Shown: piece by piece, positions 12,300 through 23,600 of the stretch | How positions within the stretch are numbered: the first letter of the stretch is position 1 | Layout: the number at the start of each line of letters is the position of its first letter | Assembly (NCBI GenBank): GCA_027625915.1 | Contig: JANTQA010000023.1 | Location: forward strand, 8,742,001 to 8,806,000 | Direction: 5' to 3' | Origin: Anaeramoeba flamelloides | Lineage: Eukaryota > Metamonada > Anaeramoebidae | Length of the DNA: 64,000 nucleotides | Notes under the pieces: generated by a model | Databases searched by the model: none | What the model saw: the letters and a program-made list of their open reading frames with translations, nothing else | Told to the model about the DNA's origin: nothing | Translations under genes and position numbers: made by a program

Positions 12300-12470
12300 A
12301 CCCAATATATCCAATAAAACAGAAAAAAAAACAAATAAAACGAGAGACCAACAACAAACTATAATCTATTTCTTTGAAAACAGTTTATAAAAAAGAAAAA
12401 AATGAAAACCATATATATTTTTTTTCCGATTTGTTATCAAATACCAGTATTAAAAACTATCCGAAGTTGA
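12300..12470 (+). repeat. Dispersed repeat, fourth family copy
   Basis: Contains the linked blocks ACAATAATCTATTTCTTTGAAA-like (here ATAATCTATTTCTTTGAAAA) and CAAATACCAGTATTAAAA, also found together near 34150-34270 and, inverted, at 35480-35720. The copy is diverged. Confidence 0.5.
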
Positions 12471-12552
12471 AGACCGATCAGCTACGAACCAAAATAACAC
12501 GAACTTAGATAATAAAAGATAATCTTTTTTCAAATTTCAGGGATTGTAAACC
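12464..12552 (-). mobile_element. Solitary end of a TTAA-bounded foldback element
   Basis: About 90 bp matching the right arm of the complete element at 12736-13283 (CGATCAGCTA, GAACCAAAATAACA, AGATAATCTTTTTTCA, CAGGGATTGTAAACC), ending exactly at the TTAA at 12553-12556. Its partner arm is not visible to the left, so it is a truncated copy or an end left by a tandem insertion. Confidence 0.6.
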
Positions 12553-12556
12553 TTAA

Positions 12557-12731
12557 GGGGCTAGTCTCTATTAATTTTTTTTAGTTAAATTTAATAGAGA
12601 TTGAGAAAAATTTTTGCCAATTACTTAGATTTGAAAAACACTTTTTTTTTTCAATATTAAACTTATTTATAGACAAGGAATCCTTATTTAGAAATTAGTC
12701 CAAAAAAAAAAAATTAATAGAGACTAGCCCC
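12557..12731. mobile_element. 175-bp MITE with terminal inverted repeats, TTAA at both sides
   Basis: Starts GGGGCTAGTCTCTATTAA and ends TTAATAGAGACTAGCCCC, with TTAA directly outside each end (12553-12556 and 12732-12735). The interior shares ACTTAGATTTGAAA and AAGGAATCCTTATTTAG with the longer element at 18974-19904, so this is a deleted, non-coding member of that family. TTAA target duplications are typical of piggyBac-type transposons. The palindromic TTAA could instead belong to the inverted repeat, so the superfamily is inferred. Confidence 0.75.
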
Positions 12732-12735
12732 TTAA

Positions 12736-13283
12736 GGTTTACAATCCCTGAAATTTGAAAAAAGATTATCTTGTTTCCGTTTGTGATCAATTGTTATTTT
12801 GGTTCGTAGCTGATCGATCTTGTGCCTGGTATGGGTTTTAATAGTGGTTCGATATGGCAATTTTTGACAAATTATTTTTTTTCCGAAATCCAAATTGGGG
12901 TGGAGGGTTAATTGAATAGTAGGTGTTTAAGAATAACTTTTGATTTTTGGGTTGTAGAAGAAAATTTTGATTTACTTTTTATTCAATTAACTAAATGAAC
13001 AATTTTTTTTTTTTAAAAGCTCCAAATAAAACCAAATCTAATTAAAAATTTCAATCAACAACCCAAAAACCACACTTTTTTAAAAAATTAAGTTCCAGCC
13101 AATTAATCTTAAACTCTTCAATTCGGATTTCGGAAAAAAAAAATAAATTGTCAAAAATTGCCTTTTTGAACCAATACCAAAAACCCATACCAAGTACAAG
13201 ATCGATCAGCTAAGAACCAAAATAACAATTGATCACAAACGGAAACAAGATAATCTTTTTTCAGATTTCAGGGATTGTAAACC
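12736..13283. mobile_element. 548-bp foldback element, TTAA at both sides
   Basis: Two arms of roughly 225 bp are inverted copies of one another around a short A/T-rich centre. The element begins GGTTTACAATCCCTGAAAT and ends with its complement ATTTCAGGGATTGTAAACC. Both ends abut TTAA (12732-12735, shared with the neighbouring MITE, and 13284-13287). Shared inner landmarks are TTATCTTGTTTCCGTTTGTG, GGTTCGTAGCTGATCGATC and TTTTTGACAAATTA. No coding capacity. It lies back to back with the truncated copy ending at 12552, with the 175-bp MITE sitting in the TTAA between them. Confidence 0.75.
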
Positions 13284-13287
13284 TTAA

Positions 13288-14606
13288 AAGATGAAAAAAA
13301 AATTTTGCGATTTATAAATAATATTTTTTTACTTAATAACTCTACCCTCAAGAAAAAAATAAAAAGAACAAAAAATTTCGCATCTTTCGGGGTTATTCGG
13401 ATTTAAAAACGATTTTAAAAATAGTCAATTTCCAACAAACAAACGAAGTTCTATGATAATACATTTTTACGTTCAAAAACAAAAAGTTTAATATTCTTTT
13501 TGGGGATAAAAAGATTAGTTTGTTCTTGAAAATTACAGTATAGTTAATTCGATGGGAAAACAAAAATAAGTCCAAGATCGATTGTAAAATAATAAAAACG
13601 AAAAAAGAAAATGAAAAACAAAAACAAAAAAAAAAAAAAAGCAATAGCAAAAGAAAAGAGCAAGAAAAAAAAAAAAAAATTACAAAAGTAAAAAAACAAA
13701 GTTTAAAGTGATTGTATGATTAATGTGAAACAAAGCATTACTGATAAAATGTTTTGAGATCAAAAATTAATCTTCTTGTTCCCACTATAGTAAGTTCTTG
13801 AATTTATTTAAAGAAAGACAATTACTTTAGGTAGCGAAGTGGAATTATAAAAAATGATTTTAATATTCAGGATTTTTTAGTGAAAACTTTCAGATAAGTA
13901 AAAACTCTGATAATTCAAAGAAAACACACTAAGTTGTTTATCAGTCTTAGATTTATTTTGGTTCTTTTAAAAAGAAAGTCTTTGAGTAAAAAGTTTTTCC
14001 AAAAAGTTCCAAGATGTAACGAGATTTCACAAGAAAGAAGTGGTAGTAAAAAAAACAGCTGGACTGAAAACTTTCACAACGATCTTTTCTACAAAAGCTA
14101 TTTTGTTTTATCAGGAATAAAACCAAATTCCAAATCAAAGACATTAACCTATTTCTGAAAATAAAAATACCTCCACTTGATAAAACAGTGATCTTCAATC
14201 CAAAAGAATAATTGCAAGGAAAATCAAAATTAACTAAAAAGAAAGAAGATTTTTCAAGAAAAGAGAAGACATATAAAAAACATATCAAACTGACGGCAAC
14301 CACAAAAACTTTGAAGACTGTTCACAGAAACTGAAAATTGTTACTTACAACAAGATGAGTAATTTTGTCTTGATTTTTTAATTACTTAAAACCAAACAAA
14401 CAGAATGCCATTAAACAAACGTAATAAAGAAAAACCGGGAGTACAATTGATTCTAAAAGGAGAATCCAATCAAATATTTTATTTTTTTAACAAACCAATC
14501 CAATTAAAAATTTTTTCATTTTTAAATCTAAATTCCAATCAGTTCTTTATTTAATCATTTTCTCTGACTTCAAAACTTAAACTTTCATTAAAAACTAACT
14601 GAAACA
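13288..14606. other. Upstream region of the tepsin gene
   Basis: No gene is supported. A less A+T-rich patch at 13930-14340 is open on both strands (about 74 codons plus, about 116 codons minus), neither frame starting with ATG. The plus frame includes KVPRCNEISQERSGSK and could be a decayed exon or 5' leader. A minus-strand donor-like GTAAGT occurs near 14346. Confidence 0.4.
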
Positions 14607-17600
14607 ATGACTTGGAAATTAGTTAAAAAAGCATGTGCAGATAATGAAACACCAACAACTGGATATATTTTAAATGAAATATCTCGTAAGCACGATCAAG
14701 ACACCTTCAAAATATTTTTTTTCTCTGTTTCTGTTTTAATGAAAAAACCTCTTTTTTTTTTTCCCTCAAAAATCGTTCTTTCTTTACTTCTTGTACCACG
14801 TACCCAATTTCCAACGAATAGAAACAACACTCAAAGGAGCAAAATATTCTCAAACTGCTGCTGAGCAATTGCTACGCAGGGTCAAAAAAAAAGAACCAAA
14901 TGTAAAATTAAAGGCCCTGAATACCATCAAATTTGTGATGCGAAATGGATCACCCTATTTCAAAACAGAAATAAGAAACAACATCGAAACGATTAAACTG
15001 TGTCTTCGTAAGGATTTCAAGATTTTTCTTTTTGATCTCTTTTTTTGTGTGCTTTACAATTGTTTTTTCTTTACAAACCCTTGATCTGTCTTTTGTTTAC
15101 TACAATTATTTTTGCTTATTTTTAGACTACACTTGCCCAACCGACCCGGTTCGAGGAGAAACACCTTTCCGTGCTGTTCGACAAATTGCACATGTTTGTA
15201 TTTTTTTTTTTTTTTCTTTTTTTTACAAAAGTTTCTTTTTTCTCTGTTTGATCGAGGAATTATTTTTACTTTGTCTGAGAGTCAATAAAAAATTGAGACA
15301 AAGGCTTGTTACAAGATCCAAATCAAGATGAAAATTTCTAACGAAACCCCAAGATCCCCCAACCAACATTAAACTGAGTTTATTTTGAGAGCCAACCACA
15401 AAACATTTTTTACACACAAAAAAAAAAATCAAAAAATATTGGGTCCACCAAAACAATTCATTAAAATTATGTTTTTTCGTTTGGAATAATTTTTGCCGAC
15501 TTACCAAAATAATACAGCACCTCTAATAAGAAAAAAAAAAAACTTATTACTGTCGTTTGGCAAGCCAAAAATGAAAAATTATTTTTTTAATCACATGATG
15601 GAAAATGCACAAAAATTGTTGTAACATTTTTTAAATTACAGCCAAAGAAAAAACTTTGAAATTTTCAAAAGCACCTCAAATTCCATTTTTCAGATTAATT
15701 GAAAAAATGAGTAAAAATAGGAACAATTTACTTTCCAATTTTCCAGACAAACATATAAATTATCTGATAACCATTAACTGTTATAATTGGGAAAATGTCT
15801 AAATATTCTAAATCTAACAATTTTCACTCTTTTAGTGGATGTAGAAATTACAACAATCCCCAATCTTCAAAATTATTGGAGAAAAAATGTTTGAAATTGA
15901 AACACTACAAAAATAGCACAAAAATTGTGGTCACCTTTTTTTAATTCACAACACATTTTTTTTTTTTTTTGAAATTATTCCAAATTTTGATTGTAATTAT
16001 TAGATCAAAATTCAATAACTTTCAATTTAAAAAGTTTTTATAATTAAAACTTTTAAAAAATTTGTAATTTAAACATCATTTAGCTTTTGAATTTTCATAA
16101 AAAGAGTTTCAGGTTTTTGAAAGTTAAGCAAATATTTTTAATTTGGAGAACTCTAAAAACATTTCAAACAAATCCCAAATATTATCTTTTTTGAATTACA
16201 ATTTTTTTTACCCTTTTTGGACTTTAAAAAACTTTCAACAAGTTTTTCAACTTTGAAAAATGTTGAAATAATATTGGAATCCGAATATTGAAAGGGTTAG
16301 CACTGTCCACCTGAAAGTTCAAAAAAGCCTTGAAATTATTTATATCCCTTAGCACCCCAAATAACCTAAAAACATTTCAAACAAAAATTTTAATTTGAAA
16401 TGTTATCAAATGATAATAAGGTATAGAATTAATAAACAATTATCTTAGAAAGAAAATTTTATAATTAAAAATGATATAGTTACTTAAAATAAAAAAATAA
16501 CTTGAAAAAAATTTTTCAACATTGGGAATTTTTTTTTCGTTATTGTGATTTTATTATTTTTCCAAATTTTGTCAAAATAAATTTTTTTTTTTTTTGAAAA
16601 GTTTGTCTCGACATCAAAAACCTCTTAGTTTTAACATTTAAAACACATCATACTTTACTGGAAATTTTTTTGGGCCCCTTTGCACCCCAAAATTGCCTAA
16701 AATGCTTGATTAAATAATTTATTCATTATAAAAGTTATTATAACATCACATAGAAAATTTGTTTTATCTACTGATTACTATTCAATATCAATATCTATAT
16801 TAGATTCTAAATAATTTAAAAATAAAAAAAAATATAAATTAAATTAGAAAAAAAAATCAAATTTTTTTTCATTGCAAAATTTTACAATTTTTTCAACAAG
16901 ATTTTTTTTCAATTTTAAATGATTTAGCCAATAGTTCGAGTCAGATTAATAAATGATTTTTTTTTTTTATTTTTTATGATTTTTTAATTTTTGACTTTTT
17001 AAAATCTAGATATAAAATAAACAATATTATTGAATTAGAGACCATATATCAGAACTTATTTAACAAGATCTGGATTAATTTATTAAGGAAAAATTCAAAT
17101 ATCGCAAATATATTATTCAAATTTTTACCAATATCAAAATGCAATAAAAAAAAATTTGGTTTCGGGTATTATTTTATAATATTAGAATAATATTTAAGAG
17201 TTATTTTTTATTTTATTTTAAATTTAGGTATAAATATTTTATCGATTAAAAAGTAATTTATATTTTTTTTATTCCAATTTAATAAATTGAAATTATTTGA
17301 CATTTTTTTTTTTTTTTGAATTTCAATTATTATCTATTGCTTAAATAAAAGTTTTAGAAAATTAATCATATTAAAAATTTTATTTTGGCCTAAAGAAATA
17401 AATTTCATTTTTCTCTGAATTGGATATTTATTGATATTTTTTCTAAAAAAAAAAAATAAATTTTAAAGTAATTTATTTTTTTATTTATTATTTTTATCAT
17501 AAAATTAGCAAAAATTTTTGGTGGTTATTATTAATAAATCAATGTGTTGAGTTTTGAATTACTATTAATGTAATAAAATTTCTGATTTAAAAAAATAAAA

Positions 17601-20600
17601 TAAAAATAAAAATCTTTAAAAAAATGTAAAAATGAATAATTATTATTTTTTTTTTTCAATTTCAAAAAAAAAATCAATAACTTAACTACTTTATCTTTGA
17701 ACTATTTTGACTTTTTATTATAATTCAAATCTGGATTAAAGACAAATAAGAAAATTAATATATTAGTAGATCAATATCATTTTAAATCTAATTTAAAAAA
17801 CTTGATGAAATTTAGGCAAATCCGGGGTGCTAAGGGATATATATATACATTGCACTATTGTTACCATGATTAATGAAAAAATAATTTGTTTCGGCAAATC
17901 AAGTTTTCACAAGTGCAAACAATGATAAATTGATTTTCAAAGTTTTTTTTTTTTACTAAACTTTTATTTTGAGTGTTAACAGTGATATTTTCCAGTATAC
18001 CCACAAGAGCCAAGAAACGAAAAACAGATGTATTTCTTTTTCTTATTGATAATTTATTCCTAAAAGAGAAATCAATTTTTTTAATTTTGACAAATTAAAT
18101 TTTTGGATTAGGATTCAAAGTTATATATATATATATATATATCAAATAAAAGACAACACCCATCACTAATTGTTCGGCCTTCTTTGTGAGAAAACAATAG
18201 ACAACCACTTAATACCGATAATTTAAAATATCACAAAAGCCAAAGAATCAATTTGAATTCCAAAGGAAAAAAGAAAATTGACAATAATTTTGTTCATTTA
18301 TTTTTTTTTTTTTATTAATAATTTCAAATTGTTTGTTACATACATAATCACAAAAATGTGTTGCCTTTTGTTTCCCATTTTATAAATTTTAAATAAAAAA
18401 TGAATTCAAAATGGGTTTACAATACTTTATAAATGAAAAAGGAATAGAAATATCCGTCAAAAATATGCAGAAATTTAAATTAAATCTATATATATTGAAA
18501 TTTTCCTAAAAATTTGAATTAAATTAATCAATTTTAAACGAAAGATTTCGGACTTTATTAAAATCACACAATCCTCAAAAAAGAAAAATAAAAATAAAAA
18601 AAAAAATCTTAAAAGAAGTGAAAACATCTGCCCAGAAAATATCACTAAAAAAAAATTAAATCTATTTAAAAATAGTAAAATAAACCACTTTCCAATGATT
18701 TTAACCCAGAAGCAACTTGGTGAATATTATTCCAGAATTTTTAAACTCCTTTTTAATTGATTTCAATTTTTTTTTTTTTAAATAAAAATTGTATTACCAT
18801 TCATAAAAAAAATTGATTAATCAATTAAAATTGTCAAATCTATTTTAATTGTAAAATGGAAAGTGCAAATAAACACTTCCAAATATTCTTCTTCTTATTT
18901 TTCACTGATTAATATAGACACATTCAAATACAATTACCCAAAGTGAAATAGTACCCTTTATTAAAACTCTTAAGGGACTATCCTCTATTAAATTTTTTTA
19001 GGTAAATTTAATAGAGATTTAGAATTTTTTTTACCAATTACTTAGATTTGAAATCAAAGTGAAAAACTTCTTTGTATAGTAATGAAATCTCGATAAATGA
19101 CATTCATTAAATTTAGTTATTGTTTTTATAGAAATAAAAAAATTTTCCATTTTTTCACTTTTTTGAAAGTTGCTTTTTTTCAACTTTTCGCAAAAATACA
19201 AAACATAAAAAAAAATATGATCAAGAAAGCAAAACCTTGTTGTGTTTGTGGAAGACCTACAAAAAATAGTTTGAAAAATAAACCTGAAAATGTTTTTTTT
19301 TGGATTAGCATGAAAAAACGGTTTGATTCCAAAAAAATATACAATATATGCTTTACTCAAAATAAAAGATTTACTTTCTTTTCTTGTACCATTCTTTTTT
19401 TTCATGAATCTACTTTTTGAGTTTACACCCTTTTATTTTTGTTGAATTTGAAGTTTTTTTAAGTATTCCTAAATTATCATTCCAAAAGTTTTTGTCAGAG
19501 CCAAAAAAAATAAAAGAAAAAAATAAGAATTATTTTTAAAAAGTAATTATTGATAAAACAAATTGAGTTCTTTATAGAGTCAAGTTGGATGAACAGAAGT
19601 GAAAGTTAAAATATTCACTAGTTTTAAATTATTTTTTCGTTTTTCAAAACGAGAATAAATATTATTTTTTAGAAAATAACTAAATCCAAAATTAAACAAA
19701 AAATTCTCATCCGCTAAAGATATTTTTTTAAAAAAAAATTTTTAAAAGTCACTTTTTTTGACAGAATTGTAAAATTTTAAAAAAACAAGAACTAAAAGTT
19801 CTAACATTGAAAAAACCTGTCTATTTTCAATTTTAAACATATTTCAAGATAAGGAATCCTTATTTAGTAATTGGTCAAAAAAAAAATTAATAGAGACTAG
19901 TCCCTTAAATTCAATTTCACATGAATAAAAAAATCATAACATTAAAAAAAAATCCCAAAAAAATCAATTTTACTAATGTTTACAATAAAAAATCAAAAAT
20001 TGTACATTTATAAATTTTGGATTAATTTGATCTTTTGAATTCTATTTTAATTCTAATAACCACAATAATTTTTGGGAGTTGGTTTATATTTTAAAATAAA
20101 GTAAAAAACAAGTAGAAAAAGTTTCGAAAATAGTTACTTTTACTATTATTTTAGAGCTAAATTAGATTTTACAATTTTTTTTTCCAGAATGGATTATATG
20201 GTGCTAAAATAGATAAGTACACTGAAGGCAACATACCTTCTTATTTTAAAAGCATGGACAAAGAAATATTTTTTTTTCATTGTTAAATGGATTGTAATTA
20301 TTCGAAAAGAGTTTATATTAAATTAAAAAAAAAAATCTTTACAAAAAATTAGCAACACACATCTTTTCTAAATATTCAGCAAAATCCACTGAAAATTCCT
20401 AATATATACAATATTATATGTTTGTCTTTTTCTTCCTACATCTACATTAAGTACTTTAGACCAAAATTTGAAAAAAAAAAAAAAAACAAAATGTCTGATC
20501 AAATATTCTAAAAATGTTGAATTTACTTTATTTAAACCTTAAATTGTACAGTTGTTGACAAAAACCCTTTTTTTAAAAAATCATTCAAGAATAAAATCTT

Positions 20601-23600
20601 TTGAAAAAAAAAAAAATAAGAACTTAGAGCACTACCAAAGTTAAATTTATTATATATAGGCCCAAAATCCCTTTTACAGTGGTTTGCACATATTGTTATA
20701 ACATCATTTTAGGAATGTGTTCATAGTTCTCTTTTTTTCTCCAGTATGAAGGATCTTCATAAATATCGAAAAAACGACTAAAAATTTGTATTAAAGTTAT
20801 TTATTTATTTTTTTTAGATACATTAAATTGGATTTTTGATTAAGAAAAATTGAAGTGCCTTATTAAATATAACTATTTAAAATTTTTTAATATTTTTTTA
20901 AAATAACTTTGTAAATATAGGATGTCTTAGAATCACTATACGATGATAACATTGAAGGAGAAGAACAAAATATCGGTAATAATAAAAATAAAAGCCAACC
21001 AAATATTGGATTTGGATCTGGGCCACAAAAGATTCCAAAAAACACTCAAAGAAATCAAATTCAAATCGGAGGAGGATTTAAATTGTCACAAAAAACTGGA
21101 CAATCTGGCTTAGGAAACACACCACTTATAATGGACAGTAAATATTTTTTTTTAAGAATTCTTTATTATTATTATTTGATAATTAAGTAAAAACTTAAAG
21201 AGAGAGAGAAAAGTTCTATTTCAAAAAAAAAAAAAAAAAAAGAAATTAAATAAATCAAAATATATATTGAACTATCTGAACATATTGATTATATATCAAA
21301 AGAATTATTATTAATAAAAAATCAATAAGAGTTAATTAAAATTAAAATTGGTTATAACTGAAAAGTAAAAAATGAAAAATTAAATTTCGTTTGTTGAGAA
21401 TTTTTAAGTTAATCTTTTCCATTTCATTAAAAAGTTCAACCCAATTAATTACAATTTTAATTTAAAAAGAAATTTATTTGATGGTTTTTTATTTAATTTT
21501 ATAAAGTATGACCAACTGAATCAAACAAAATAATATTATTTTTAGGAATCCAAAAGAACAATTACATATTTACCCTTTTTAATTCCAAAATGTTATTTAA
21601 CAAATCATTTTTTGAGTTTAAACACTCCAAACTTAAAGATAAAAAAAAAATTGTTTTTGAAAGTTTGGATTTTTTATTTTTTTTTGATTTGGATAAAACA
21701 AAATTCAAAATTAATAAGTTCGTATTGGAAATTGAAAGATTTTTTAATGAAGGTTTTCGATATTTTTAAAGGCTTTTTATCATATTTTTTTTTTTTTATT
21801 TTTATAAAATATAAAATAAAAAATTATTTGAGGAATAAATTAGCACTTTTGTTTTCCTATTTTTTTTTTAATTTACAAATTCTAATATAAAAAATTATTT
21901 GATTAACAAATTAGCGCTTTGATCGAAAAATAAAAAGTTTCATTTTTTTAAAGTGGAAAAAATGAGAATTGTGTTAAAATGAGGAAATGTTTAAAAACAT
22001 ACTAAGAATTTTAAAGTTTTTTTTTCGTGGTTTTTTTACAAATAATCTTTTTGCAAAAAAAAAAAAAAAAATTAAACTCTTTTTTTAGAAATGGAAAGTC
22101 CTTAAAATACCTTACTTTTCATTAATTATTTTTTAATTTAAATTGATTTACATCATTTTTTGAATTTCATACTTAAAATTATTGGGATTTTCAATTCTGT
22201 TTCCTTAAAACGATAAACAAAAGCAACTCAACTTGTAAAAAAATTGATAAACATTTGTTTTTTTTTTTCAATTTCAAAGCCAAGATCTAAGTTCCCAATA
22301 TTTTTAACAACAATTTTGAGTAGGGTTTAATAAAGTTGGAAATATCCTTGTTCATGGAATGTAGAAAATCATTTTAAAAACAAAAAAAAAATTTTAAAAA
22401 ACTAACACCAAATCTGGAAAACTTTTAAGTTTTCTGAAGAATATGAAAATAGTTAAAGATGATTATTTCCATGCTCTAAAAAAACCATAAAATTAATAAC
22501 AACCAAATTTCCAATCAACTAATTCTACATTTCGAAAAAAACTTAACTTCCATTACCTTTCTACCAAAAAAATCAGATCTTAATCTCAGTAAAGATCAAA
22601 AAGACAAAATAATAAATATTTTTTTACTTTGAAGAACGATCTTTGGTAACAAATTGGAAAAGTTTTTTGTTTCATGATTAATAATTATTTTAATAAACCA
22701 TAAAAAATGAAAAAAAAAAAATATTTAGTATTAAAGTTATTCAGAGATGTTATCTTTTTTCAAGATTTTTGATGGAGAAAGATTTTTAACTTTTTTTTTT
22801 TTCAATAAATTTCTAATAATCTTATTTTTTTAAAAAATGTACCTAATATTTTTTAATTTGATTTCATTTTCTTTTCTTTAATTCTTTTGGAAAGCATTAG
22901 AGAGAAAAATAACCATTACAGTGATAAAATTAATTTTTGGTATATCTTTCAAACCAAAAATGTTATGTTAAAATAAAACGATTAATGTAAATCTTGATTT
23001 AATCTTCAAGAAATTGAATTTATTTTATATTAATAAGTGAATTTAACCTTTTATTCTCTTTATTAAGAAAGTCTATATTTGATAAATGGTTCAAAATTGA
23101 AGTAAATTCTTATGATTTAAATTCTTTAAACTCTTAAAATTTTAGTAGTTTTTGGGTCTGTATATACCTATTCTTTATAAATATTCAAAAAATTATCGTC
23201 ATTTTAAAAAAGTTTTCACAAAAGTTTTTAAAATTTTGAATAAAACAATTGAAAAACTTAAACAAACCTGTTTTGAGTTCTATTAAAAACTATTTTGTCA
23301 CACTTTTTTGAAATGATTTTATTCAGAAGTGTTTAATGATCAATTTATATTAATATATGAATTCCATCATTTATCAAATAACCAAAAAATTTAATCTTAT
23401 TTTTTTTTACATTTTAAAAAGATTCTCATTCTTATATTTTTAAAAACTTTTGAAAAAAAAAAAATAACAAAAAACAAATTTTAAAGAAAAATTTTATAAA
23501 TTTAAAAAAAAATTTGAAAATAAAATAATTGATAACAAAACAACCACATCGAGACAAGGGAGTTATTATCAACCACAAGAAATTGAATTATCAACACAAA

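Larger units (their letters stand above)
15194..20920 (+). other. Tepsin intron 3 (5.7 kb)
   Basis: Donor GTTTGT, acceptor ATATAG, phase 0. It holds two mobile elements (16341-17840 and 18974-19904) and an AT dinucleotide run (18122-18142). An exon-like stretch at 20188-20290, after TTTTTTTTTCCAG, is not included because it cannot be spliced in phase, and exon 3 joined directly to exon 4 restores family-like AHDVLESLYDDN. Confidence 0.8.

Noticed and set aside
13953-14303. 116-codon minus-strand frame upstream of tepsin
   Set aside because: No ATG start, hydrophobic low-complexity composition and an overlapping open frame on the other strand; not supported as a gene.
20188-20290. Exon-like stretch after a perfect TTTTTTTTTCCAG acceptor (NGLYGAKIDKYTEGNIPSYF)
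   Set aside because: It has no donor in the phase needed to join tepsin exon 4, and skipping it restores the conserved AHDVLESLYDDN segment. It may be a cryptic exon at most.
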